From NCBI GenBank assembly GCA_949987565.1, contig OX465109.1, positions 19,135,821 to 19,199,820 on the forward strand: 64,000 nt of DNA, in the 5' to 3' direction. The position numbers and the translations under genes were made by a program. The stretch comes from Luidia sarsii. Taxonomy: Eukaryota > Echinodermata > Asteroidea > Paxillosida > Luidiidae. The notes beneath the pieces were generated by a model, which saw only the letters and a list, made by a program, of their open reading frames with translations, ran no database searches and had not been told where the DNA came from. Shown in pieces: positions 35,963 through 48,100 of this stretch (its first letter is position 1; each line of letters starts with the position of its first letter).

Positions 35963-36004
35963 TGCCTTTGAGAAGGGCCCTGCTAAGATTGAAACGCCAG
36001 GCCC
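35963..36004 (+). repeat. L-type motif copy
   Basis: GCCTTTGAGAAGGGCCCTGC then TAAGATTGAAACGCCAGGCC; the GTC has decayed to GCC. Confidence 0.45.
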
Positions 36005-36404
36005 TCCTGAATTTCGATATTCGCTTTTTGTTCATTTGCATTTAGTCAGTAGGCCTGAGCAGTTTGCAACATTTTGGCATAAAATGCACAAATTCTGATT
36101 TCATATTATGAAATCAGAATCTGTTAAAAAAAAACTTGAAACTTGAAAGCATACTTTAAAGAAAACTTTAAAGAAATGCTTATTGGAAATAATATTATAT
36201 TTGTTTGGATTGACGTTTTTCCGTTTTTCTTTCTTTCCCTTAAATTGACAATTTAATAATTCTGAATGATTTTTAAATAGTTAAATGTTACTTTTTTAGT
36301 ACTTATTAAGAACAATACAGTCATCTTTTAAATGAACGAATTTCGTCAAATTTAACTTTCATTAAATGAGATTTGAAGGTTTGCATGGTGAGAATATAAG
36401 GATA

Positions 36405-36485
36405 AATAGGTTTGCGGAGACACCATGTAAATTCTCTTTTGTGAGTAAGTGTGGTTCTGAAAAGAACCGGAGGAACCGGAGGAAC
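36405..36485 (-). mobile_element. V-type repeat, partial
   Basis: GGTTTGCGGAGACACCATGT and GGTTCTGAAAAGAACC are recognisable; the terminal motif is absent. Confidence 0.35.
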
Positions 36486-38861
36486 TTTCATTATTCAGTG
36501 ATTGAATACATTTACAGCGCATACACTATTCCACTGTTATTAATCTAAACCATGACAAACTCCACAACGACTTACTCTTTTGCAGCCAGCAAGCCAGCAA
36601 CGCCCTTTCTCCATAAGAGACCTGCTTGGGCACAAATAAAGGAAACAGGCTAGATGATCCGAGGACGCTATAAACAGGAAAATAAAACATGCTGACATAA
36701 AATAGCCTTACAATGACAAGGCAAACATAAGAAATTAAGACTAGAGGGCCTGGTGTTTAACATAAGGGGGCTGATGTTCCCATCCTGGCACATGATAGCA
36801 CGTCATCGGTCAAAGGTTGACAGGTGCTTGGAACGAAGATTAGAACCCTCCAACTAAATCAACTGATCCCAACATTTTAGAGGGCCTGTTGGTAGGCTAT
36901 GCTTACCCAAACAGCCCGAGGACCTTACTCTGTCTTCGACAAAGATCCTTCTAGTTCGAGGACCAAAGCACCACGTTTTGGGATATATATTTGATGAATA
37001 AACCCATTACGTTTTTCATGTTTCACCCAATAAACGTAAAAATAATGTTTTGTACATTTCAATTCAAAATTAATACAGTACAGCCTGAACCTTTACGTAT
37101 AGGCAACTCCCGCCAAAATGAAACTATAATTCATACTCACATTCCTATACTTGTGCTGGGATGAGTGACGCTCAGTGGTAGCAGGCCTGGGTGTCTGGTC
37201 TAGGCCAACCGGCCTGATTCGGCCAGCTTTGCAACCCCGATGATGGCAGAGTTAGTGCCATTCTAGACCTATGGCCTTTCCTTCCCTGCTGCGTTTCACC
37301 TTATTTTCAATTAGCCTCAGATTTCTTGACACTTGCCGGGCGTCTCCTTCCTCGACCTTTCCTCCATTCGCCGCAATCTCCGCTAAGATTGCACGCATAG
37401 GCGTAGCGTCAGAGGTTACCGAGTAACGATGTACAAGTAGGCCTATATGTACATCATGTGCATGTGTGTACCTGTGGCGCACACATCCCATTTACGGACA
37501 GGCTGCCACGGACCAAGTATACGAATTCCAATCTTGTATAACGGTCTCGTGAGGGAGCTTTGATCTTTGCAAAGATCAAAATAACTTTTCGGTCTTTGAG
37601 TGAAGATTTCGAGAAAAGTACAGTATCCTAGCCCGGACGATTTCAACACGAGGATCCTATAAAATGACGGCGGTTACAAACGGAGTAAATCAGAAGGAAA
37701 TCTGTGGACATCGATGTTTTCCGATCTTCCCAATGTTGTATTGGGCCTATTTAAGTTTAAGGCCCGTTGCTAGCTCAGTGCCGCGTGCACAGGACAGGAG
37801 AGGGAAGGCAGATCCCCTGAGCCTGTGCAGCAAGCGGGCATCATTCAGCGAGGACTCGATCTTCACCAGTTATAAAACCCGAGGCTACACGGCCATTTAC
37901 GTCCGTATACCGAATCCTAACTTGGCATTATAGGGGATATGCCTGTTTTGTTAAGGACGGCTATAAATAATCATGCATTATGCCAGATTTTGCATTTGTA
38001 AATGTGTTTATTCTTGACTTTGGCCTTTGAGGAAATGAATGCTTGTACGTAATGGCGGCGTGCGGTTCAGATTCATGTTCTCAGTCACTTGTTTAACATG
38101 CCACATGCGTACATACAAGAACGAGCTCTTGACTGCAGTTGCATGGGTTTGGGCCTACACTATGGGTTTACCTTTAAGGCCCAACGACCGAAGTGCACCG
38201 TGTTCTTTTCGGGTTGTGTTGTGACGGGGCGCCGACCCCGGGGCCATGCCCACGCCGAAGCCAGGGACTTGACTCGTAACGGACCCAGGAAACTGCGGGA
38301 GTACTTGCACAAGTCTACCTGTCAAGCCCGGAATAAAAACAAACAAACAAACGTCAATAATAATATGCCCCGACGTGAGAAAAATGAACAAAGTCATCTG
38401 ACAAAGTCCCAAAGCCATGCGCACAGAAACAGGTAAGGGTGCTCTATCGGGAGGCCAGACGACGGTGCGAATTGTGGACAGGGATTGGCCAGGCGCAGGG
38501 TCTCCATGGCAACACGGAGGGGACCTCTTAACCCCACAGCCGCCCAAATTACACAGACCAATCGCACGAACACCGACGACGACACGGTTCAAAACTCGCG
38601 TTCTCGTCGGGAACAGCCGCGTTCTGTGCTTTCGACAGAACTGGTCAACTGAGCCACGAGCGATCGGCAGATGCATAACTCTATACTTCTCTGGCTATAG
38701 CTAAGTGGCAGAGTGGTTTCAGCTGTTATGGGAACAGGTTGAACACAGGGGTGCTAAAAACGGGCCAACAAATTTGATCAAAATACTTTGATCAAACTAC
38801 TTTTTCCCCCATCACTTTTTTGTTGAGTGAGTTGTGAATAATTCGGGCGCGTAGAGCAAGC
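36486..38861. other. Intergenic sequence before lipoxygenase A
   Basis: Apart from the truncated MITE at 37591, CpG-rich text at 38220-38660 precedes lipoxygenase A and might include its promoter or 5' UTR. No convincing TATA box or initiator seen. Confidence 0.35.
37591..37748 (+). mobile_element. MITE family 1, truncated right end
   Basis: Matches the last ~160 bp of the family, from TTTGAGTGAAGATTTCGAG to GTTGTATTGGGCCT. The left part is missing. Confidence 0.5.
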
Positions 38862-39158
38862 ATGGGAAACATTTGCAACAAGTCTTCGGATCGGTCCGTC
38901 GACTACGTCATCAAGGTCAAGACCGGAGACGTTAAAGGGGCGGGCACGGACGCCAACGTGTGCCTGGCTCTCCACAGCGAGGCCGGGGCCCGCTCCCGGG
39001 ACCTGGCCCTGGACAGGCGGTGGAGGAACGACATGGAGCGGGGCCGGTGCGACGATTTCCCCATGGGCGGGCTGGCCGACTTTGGACGGGTGGGCAAGGT
39101 GGAGCTGTGGCGGGACTCGTCTGGACTCAGCGATGACTGGTTCCTGGAGACTATTGAG
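38862..39158 (+). CDS. Lipoxygenase A exon 1 (PLAT N-terminal part)
   Basis: Ninety-nine codons, phase 0, donor GAG|GTCAGT. Encodes [10 protein letters not shown], then the first PLAT strands ([22 protein letters not shown]) and [18 protein letters not shown]. The initiator is fixed by the in-frame TGA/TAG-rich upstream sequence and by the matching start in lipoxygenase B. The MGNxC start could be lipid-modified. Confidence 0.92.
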
Positions 39159-42100
39159 GTCAGTGGTAACTTCAGCAATGCTGCAGGTATTGACAACGCG
39201 CTGCTGCACTATAGGAATTCTCTACCTGCAACCTGTTTCGATCCCCATTTAAAGAAGAATGAAACCCAGAGAAAATAGTTGGCTTATCTCTTTGGTTGAT
39301 AAAACCAACCTACAATTACCCATGTGCAACTCACCTACGAGTTTCATAAAGAGGGAAAAATCATGGAATTCGGTGGTCGAATTCGCGTTCCCTGTACCCG
39401 CCATGTTTTCGAAATTCCCGGCAGGTCACTGCGGGGGGTATGACATAATGACGGGCTACCCCCGCATGGGCCAGGATGGACGTATCCCTACAAGTAACAT
39501 GTGTGTACACAACACATGTATACTGCGTGCAGTTTGTATACACTCGCGAGCATGAACGATAGTGTACTGCCAGGCTTTTGGTTGTAACAATGCCAGCGGA
39601 AAAAAGCTAGGGAAATCTGTCCATGCAGTTCCTAACAAGGCCAAGAGATCTGAGTTGTTTGGGAAGTGGGCTGCGGCCATAAAAGTAGAAAAATTTCTCA
39701 ATGTCGGCTACAAATAATTATAGTCGAAATGACGTGATTTGTAGCGATCACTTCACGGAGGAGTTGGGATCGAGGTTGACTTGCGGGCCAAACTCACCGG
39801 CTCGAAGCCGAGAAATATACTGAAAGAACATGCCGTTCCTTCAGTATTTTCACATCGACCAGCGGTGGCATCACGTTCATCGACAGCTTCACGAATTGCC
39901 GCATTGGAATCCAGAAAGCTGAGTTAATTTTGATGTTTTTCCTGTATGATACGATCGACTTTTGATGTATGTTTTCGTTTCGGTCCTAGCGTGATTTTTC
40001 TCACTTGCACGTTCTGCCTAGTCTTTCTCGCAGACCGCTTATCTGTAACTCATGGAGGGTAAACTCCATGGATATACATCATTACATGTATTGTACCAAT
40101 TACCATGGAGGAAGAAGGGGGGATATACGTACCGTGCCGTATTTTTATTTGTGCTGCAACAAGAACATGGAGCTAGGCCTAATTTACACGTTATCGGAAC
40201 GCGACTCCAGTCGCCCACACTGTTTATTCCCTGGTCGCTGACCGCAACTCCTGTCACCCAGCGCTATTGTGTGCATAGCATACGCTGGGAAGTGCATGAC
40301 CCCTGACCCCCACTAAGCTCCACACAGCTTCGCTAACGTGTACAACTGAAATCTCTCCAAAACATCGACCATCTCTTGAATCATTTCTCGTATTTTCCTA
40401 TTAAAATTACGCGAGCTGAAACAAAAGCCGGACACAGTGGGCTCCCAGTCATAGTTGTCGGACCTTTATTAAACTCAGCCCCTGGTGTATAACTTATTTT
40501 AGGCCTACTTGTTTAGCTGTTATAACAGGGCGCCATTCGGCGAAGATCAAGAAAACAGAGAACCAAAATTGCGCAGCGTTTATTTTGTTACAGATACCAA
40601 CGTAATGTACACGTGTACAGTAGTACATTACAAGTAGGACAACGTGTACATTGTACACGTGTACAGTACAGTAGTAGTGTGTACATGTAGTGTACATTAC
40701 ATGTAGTACACAACGTGTACATTGTACGTGCACTGTACATGTACAGTCCGTGCAACGTATGCAATCAGGAAGCCGTGAAAGTGTTTGTAGATCAAGACTA
40801 TACGCAATCCCCAAGAATAATTCAAATAATGACCAAAGCGAAAAACAATAAATCTGCAAAGGATTATAAGATTATTTTCTCACACATTGAGGTATAATTC
40901 TTTTTTAAATGTTGATTAATATTTGTAGTTTAAATTAAAATGATTGAACAAGCCTAACTGACCAATCAGACAGGGTCGTCTCCGCCGTGATGTCATACCC
41001 CCGCAGTGACCTTCCGGGAATTTCGAAAGCATGGCGGGTTGCGGGAACGCGAATTCGACCACCGAATTCCATGATTTTTCCCTCTTTATGAAACTCGTAG
41101 GTGAGTTGCACATGGGTAATTGTAGGTTGGTTTTATCAACCAAAGAGATAAGCCAACTATTTTCTCTGGGTTTCATTCTTCTTTAATTATAACTTATCTG
41201 AATTCCAACGAAACATAAACACTCATCTTTCTTCCTCCTGATCTATCATGCTCCTGGTTCTTCTCCTTATTACTTTCTTTTAGCCCTCACCTTGAGTAGC
41301 TTGTTGGGGCCTTGTGTTAATTTCGCTATACATTCATAAACAAAGTGCGCAGAAACAGGATGGAACCAATCGAAACAAAAAATCGAAGATTCAAAAATAG
41401 CTATATTAATTTTGATAAATTGTTTAATAAAAAAAGGACTTCTTAAGATTTAGTGGGCCTGACGTTTCGATCATAGCAGGACCTTTCTCAAAGGCAGAGT
41501 GACAAGGACAAAACAGATATTTGTACACGAAGGAAGGGGAAAGAGAGTGGATAGGCCACGGATGAGAAACAAAGGACAAAGAGTAAAGCTGGTAGGGAGA
41601 GATCAAAGGGAAGGGCAAGGAGTAGGGTAGGGATTAGTGAGGTGAGGGGGGAAGATCAAAGAGAGAAATGTGAAGGAGTGAACACAAAAGAAGGATTATC
41701 AGAAAGCTGCATGGTGTTAGTCATTACCCTCCTGGATGTTGAGACCATGTGGTTGAATAGTCCGAGGAAGCTTCATCCACATTTTCTCATGGCTAAGACG
41801 GACAGCATTACTACGGTGACCAAGGGATTCTATGCCAAGTAGGCCTACACTCCTATCTGATATCGAGAAAAAAAGACGAAATATTAACAGAGAGGTGGTG
41901 TTTAAAGTATAATTTGAACTCAGATATTGAATTAATAGAAAGAATATTAAGCGGCATTGAATTCCAGAGACGGTGACCGGCACTGGAAAAAGATCGATCA
42001 CCCCATGAATTGTGAATATTGCATACACAGTGACCTTCGGGGAGGGGCTCTGTGAGCTAGGTTTGTCCAGTGCCACCCGGGCAAGACAAAATCGGCCCTT

Positions 42101-45100
42101 TCAAAAGTATAGATAGATGCAGTATTGTCTGGCACTCGTCATCCCTTGATTGTAGTTAACCGTCATCCCTTGAAAGCGTACAGACTTGCCAAAGTGGTAC
42201 CCTTTGTGCATCCGTAACGGTGCGGCAAAGGTTGGAATGGCCGGCGGGCCCCTTAGGCTAGTGGCAATCAGAGAGAGCTCCCTCCGTACTGGCAAATGGT
42301 GCATCGTTCGGTTGAGCGGAGCGAATAAGAACGAAACAAAGTTCTTAATGGGAGGTCGCTTTGCAGTGCGGAGGCACACAAGCGTGACTAGAACACGGGT
42401 ATAAAAGGGGCCTTTAAAAAGAGCCATAACCCCCCATACAACACACACAGCCGGGTTGGTATCAAAATCACTGAGACGCCCCGTCTCTTTCAGGGTGCAT
42501 GAAGGTGCATTGGCGCCTTGGTACATGGTGCACAGTGCATTGAGTGGACCAGCACAAAAGACGCACTGTATGCAAAACAAAACCAATACAATTAACACAA
42601 ACAGAGCCATCTGCAAACCGACGGGTCGACAACACCTATTTGTTTTCCCTCTCTTATCTCGACAATTAAAAGTAATAATTGAGTGATGCCACTGTGCAAA
42701 CAAAGGGATGAGATGAGGTATATCTGTCGGTGACAAACCCAATGTTGTAAATAGCAGGAGTGAGTAAAGGCTACTGAGAAATCCACCAAGAGGCTTGCGA
42801 CACACAAACCCAGCAACCATGACATATTATATGCATGCGTGGAGTCTTACTACTTAAACGAGAGACTCTCAGTTTCGATGATGCACAGAAAGTTGTGACG
42901 TAGTCTGAGGTTAGGGCATTGAACAACGGAGGCCCGTCGAGGACACCTATGCTCACAGAAAATAAAAAAAAACATATTCACTCGCCATTCAAAGAGGCCT
43001 TGTTCTTCAGACATGCGTTATTCGTATAACCGGCCACCCGCTGTCCCATACGTTCTAGGTCATCCATTCTGCCACCGGCGATACCGCTATTTTCCCGGTG
43101 CACCGCTGGATCAAGGCGAACACGCGGCACGTCTTCAACGAGTACGACTGCATCTTGCCCCAGCACGACACGGAGTGGGAGCGCCGTAAGGACGAGCTGA
43201 AGGACAAGAAGGCCGCCTACGAGCTGCAGTGCAAGGCGGAAGGTCTTCTGCCCCAGGTAGAAAAAAGCTCTCAAGACAAACCTCGATCGCCGCACTTTAC
43301 ATACTGAAGATGTGTACAGACAGCCGTGTCAGCCTAAACTTGTGAACGCTATCCAGTTACATGAAGTAAATGAAACAAAAAACAGTTGCAAACTGCTCAC
43401 TTACTAAAAAGACGTGCAATTCTTCAATCTCATGAAGCAAGCAAAAACCTACATGCACTGGTGCATGCGTTCACCCGGGTAAATCGAGCCCTGCAGTCAG
43501 GGGAAGGAAAGCCCTGACACACATGACAGAGGAAGGACAAAAGGGAAGGGACTGGGATGTAGATGTACGCAGGAAGGGCGGGGAGATCAAAGAGAAAACA
43601 AACAAAATGGCGGGGAGGATCAAACGGACAGGAGCAAGGTGAGAGATCAAAGGGGAAATGGACAGGGAAGATTATAACCACTTACGATAGCACTTATAGA
43701 TATCACGATAGCACTTTTAACCACGAAGAACATGCAACTGTTAAAGATTAAGCAGTTTAGCTACGAAAGCTCAATCACGTTTACCGTCATGCTATAGTGA
43801 TTAAGAGCTATCCATGAATGGTAATAGTTCTCTGTCTTTATAATTGCAAAGTAATACGATAATTTCCAAACAAACAATGGAAAAGGAAAACTGGCCGGGA
43901 ACTTGGAAACAATTTGTGGAGATGGGTCTAGCAAAGTAAATAGGATTTTGTATCAAACATTTTCCTTCCAACAGATCAAGAAAATGCCCGACAGCGAGGC
44001 CTTCTCTGATGATTACAAGGTATTGTAAATCTGATCTAGTTTCTACATCTCTAACGTCCGTTTCTGTTTCAATGTTGAATTTCATTCACTGGGCACTACA
44101 CTGAGATCTATTTCTTTTCAAGCAGGAGTCCTGAAACGGACAAAAAATAATACGAAAAGTGCGGGATGTTTTATTCATTCATTGGATTAATTGATTATCT
44201 ATTCGTGTAGATAATTCATTAATTTATTCTTTCATTTATACAAAGATGGGACCCTAATGAAAAACTATTTGAGTCTGAATAATGATAACCTCATCTGGAA
44301 TTTCTGACAACTTATAGAAAACCTTCTGAAGTATAATGATCCCTCTATGTTTATTTGTTTTTCCGATTCCAGTTTGCTTGCGTAGAAGTCTTGTTAATTA
44401 TTTTATTCTTTGTTTTTTATGTTTTTTATGATTGATTTCTTTATAATCAAGTTGAATAAAGTGTTCCTCCTGAAAAGTCAAAAGTGCAGTTCATTTAATT
44501 ATGTATTAATTGGTTAAATGTCATGTTGTTTCTTTATCAATTTATTCTTGAATTTTCGAATAAATTTATTCATCGACCTTCAAGTCAGACTGTTCTTCTA
44601 AACATTGAGATCCTATTCATATAAATTCCTTTCATTGCTACTTGCAGTGGGATATCTTGAAGACCAAAGCCAGACTCTTGCTTCAGAGTAAAATAATCGG
44701 TCTGACCTCCGACTCGTGGAAACATCTGGACGACATAGGCAAAGTGTACAATAGCGTTCTCCCGAAACCACACGTGAGTTGCCTTGCGAATTAGGTGCGT
44801 TCAGTTAGCGTCAATAAACCTAGCTTGAAAGCGGGCTCTCCATGCAGTGGAACCTAATCGAACGCACCTACTACTAAATGATCACTGACCGCTCTCACGA
44901 ATAAGTAAATCATCGACGAAATTCAATGCTCACAGGGGACTCATATTTCCCCAATGTTTAGACGATAATTCTTGTTTGGAGTTACTCTTTATCCTGAAGA
45001 CGAACAGGGCACACTGTTTGGAACGTTGAGTGAAACCCTCCGGTCCTTTTCAGAACCACACTCACTCACAAAAGAGCAACCCTATACAGGGTGTCACCGC

Positions 45101-48100
45101 AAACCTTCTCATAGGCCCTTATACTTCAACCCTGAATAATAGTTTTGCATCAATGAAAGTCAAGCGCCCCTCACCCCAAGAGTGCATTGACCCCATTACT
45201 GGCAGTCACCGTCACGCTGCTTTAGAGAGAAGATTTGCTAAACGAGAAACGTCTTCCCTGCTAAGCAAGACAAGCCCACATAACATACATTTTTTTGGAG
45301 AGCCTGACGTTTCGATCCCAGCAGGACAAGTCTGAAAGGCAGAGTGACACAATTCGGTTTGATCTGCTCAGGGAAGCAGGTTGCGCAGGCAATCCTGATG
45401 TTAAATCACGACCGATTCTCCGAACATGCACACCCCATGGTGGCGTTTGTTTTCCTCAATCAAGTCTTGAAAATGTAAAACAAAATGGCCAATATATTAT
45501 AATTATCGTCTCTTTCAGGGGATGAGAAATTGGAGCAAAGATGAGGAGTTCGGCTCTCAGAGGCTGGTTGGATGCAACCCGACGCAGATCTGTCGATGCA
45601 CAGAAATACCAGACGGGTAAAGACCATACACCGATCCCATACCAAGGCGGTATTAGGCGAGCCTAATACCTCCTTGCCCATGTACAAAGAAGCGAGACCT
45701 CTACAGTATTCATACCACGACTTCGACATCAGAAGCCACACCACGCAGAAGCCAGTGGCTGAGCACTTTAGTCTGCCCGGCCACTCAGTACGCCATTTTA
45801 GTCTGGATGTTGTTCGGCAGATACAGATACCGTACAGAGACAGATACCTGGTGGTAGTACTTTGTAAGACTTTGAATCCATTAAGTACAAAATGACGAAT
45901 GAGATTTCGTACAGCTACATGTCATCAGATGCAGTGAAGGGGTACAGGAAGATACAGGCTAGAAAGTGAAAGGCTGCTAATCAAAATATCTAACTGATTT
46001 TTAACACCTCAACTAACAAGGGGATCTGTGTATCACATAAACCCCAATGACATCGGTGATGTCTGGACATATCCACGGGTTGCGCGCCTCAAGCCATATA
46101 CCTACTAGCTAACGGGAACGCATTGACAAACAATCCCACAAGGCGGCCGAAAATAAAGGAAGGCATGAAGACCAGGAAGATGAGCAAGAAGAGCAGACAG
46201 GGGAAGACAAGGAATGAAAAAGGAGAGACAGCTGGGAAGGTAGAGGAAGCTTGTACCCTCACTCTGGTGTAGACCAGTCCCTCACCATACGAATGAACTA
46301 AGAAAGAACAACATCATGATCTGTTTAATTTAGACAATGAAATGGTCTCTATTAAAACAAATTCTTCAAAGTGCTTTAGGACGACGCACCAGTAAGGCAT
46401 AAGATTTCCCCCTTACAATGACATCCCAGCTATTGTCGCCGTGCATGAGTTATCTCCACACATGCTAACACGGATACGTATATTCCACCTTATTTTCTTG
46501 GACGTGCAATTTCAGCCTTGCAGTTGATGATGACATGTTGAAACCGTTGATGGAAGGACTGACCATCCAGGAAGTGATAGAAAGCAAGAGACTCTACGTC
46601 CTCAACTACAAGATACTAAAGGACCTACCGTGCTCCTACGACCGAAAGGTAATTTATACCCATAGAGCTAACATACCCTCGATTTCATAATGGATTTGGG
46701 ACAACATCTGCACAACAGGAATCAATTATCTGGAGTTTCATTAGCCAGAAGAAAAAATGAAGCAACAACGTGACACACCTATGAATACGAGGGAGGGAGC
46801 TAGCTTCTTATAGAAGAATATTTAAACGCATGGAAACCACAACTAACCACACATGGTTTTTCCTTTGGGAGGATAAGGGCCATGCACAAGGACATTCCAC
46901 AGCAGGGTTTTTGTGGTGACCTGTGGAATGTGAGCCTACACCCCTGTGGACACTGTGGTAAATTGCGGTATACAGTGTGTGTCCTGTGCGGGAGGTGCAA
47001 AGCGTTAGAGTTAAGACTTCACACTTTCACAACATCAGATTTAGAAACGTTTCCGAAGAAGCAGCCATTATTTGTATGATTTGTTATTGATTGTTATCTT
47101 GTTGCGACGACGAGAATGCAATTCACCGAGAGTCTGCGCAGTGCGTTGCTTTCATTGACATGACGTCATCACACCGCCATCTTGGATGCAAAACAATCAT
47201 GACGACTCAGCGCGGTAGGAACGCGCAGCGCACACTCTGGGGCCAATAGGCTGGCCTTTAGTAATGACGCCATGATCCTTTCCCCCCTGTCTTTTACTAG
47301 GTCTGTGCTCCAATTGCCTTGTTCTTTGTCAATAAGGATGGGGACTTGATGCCAGTGGCTATCCAGCTTCAACAAGAGCCGAGTGAGGAGAACCCGGTGG
47401 GTATCGGTCACATCGAAGATGCGTGCTTTACAGTGTGTTTACCCATGGCTCATGACTAGTTAAATACGCAGTGGCTGTTGTTACGGCAGTCGCCCGTGTG
47501 GTTCCCTGACTTGATTGTATTTCGTCAGCATTGCAAGGCTGGTTGAACCAGTCTATTAGCTGATAGTCTGGTTCCAAGAGCTAAACATCCTGACAAATAC
47601 TGTGAAGTCAGGGAACCACACGGACGACTGCCGTAACAACAGCCACTGCGAATTACATAATAAGGCAAGGAAACAATGCATGCTTCACTAGCCGTGACCA
47701 AGTCGTTGGGCGCCGATTCAGAGATCCGGCCTTCAGAAATAGCATGGTGCTCTGCCCAACACCGTTGCGAAATGCTTTCGCACGCTGTACACCATTCCCC
47801 GCCCGCAACTTGCGTGCGTATGTTTGTCGTGTGCGCGTCTAGTTTTGCATGGTCCGTAAACCAGTCTTGCTACTCGAGGGCGGTCAGGACAGCTGCGTAC
47901 AGGCTCGTACACCTGTACGGACACATACTATTGTGTGTGGGATATGGCAGCGGCGCGGTCTGCGTGCATGCCGTGTACAGCTCGGATCCGGCGTGGTCGT
48001 GCCGTAGTGCCGTGGTGTGCGTGCGTCTGGCCCGGATTTCTGCCCGGTGCCGTACACCGACTTGGACAAGGCTAGGCAAGGTAATGTAGGCCTATATACC

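Larger units (their letters stand above)
39253..41182 (+). mobile_element. Kolobok-like DNA transposon in lipoxygenase A intron 1
   Basis: A 1930-bp element bounded by terminal inverted repeats of about 194 bp (39253-39446 and 40990-41182). The outer ~145 bp are nearly identical; the rest differs by a few changes and one indel. Each end begins AGAAGAATGAAACCC, and TTAA directly flanks both ends (39249-39252 and 41183-41186), fitting a TTAA target duplication. Between the termini lies a decayed THAP zinc-finger sequence on the plus strand. TTAA duplications plus a THAP-type transposase are established traits of the Kolobok superfamily; P elements share THAP but make 8-bp duplications. No full transposase catalytic domain was found, so this copy is non-autonomous or internally deleted. 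Confidence 0.7.

Noticed and set aside
38000..38861. Catalase-like allene oxide synthase domain fused upstream of lipoxygenase A
   Set aside because: No haem-domain sequence seen in the open frames before exon 1, and the MGN start with an upstream stop argues for a stand-alone lipoxygenase.
39253..41182. P-element assignment for the THAP-bearing transposon
   Set aside because: P elements make 8-bp duplications; the flanks here are TTAA and no 8-bp match exists.
42101..42820. 239-codon minus-strand frame in lipoxygenase A intron 1
   Set aside because: No recognisable domain; low-complexity hydrophobic text with no conserved motifs.
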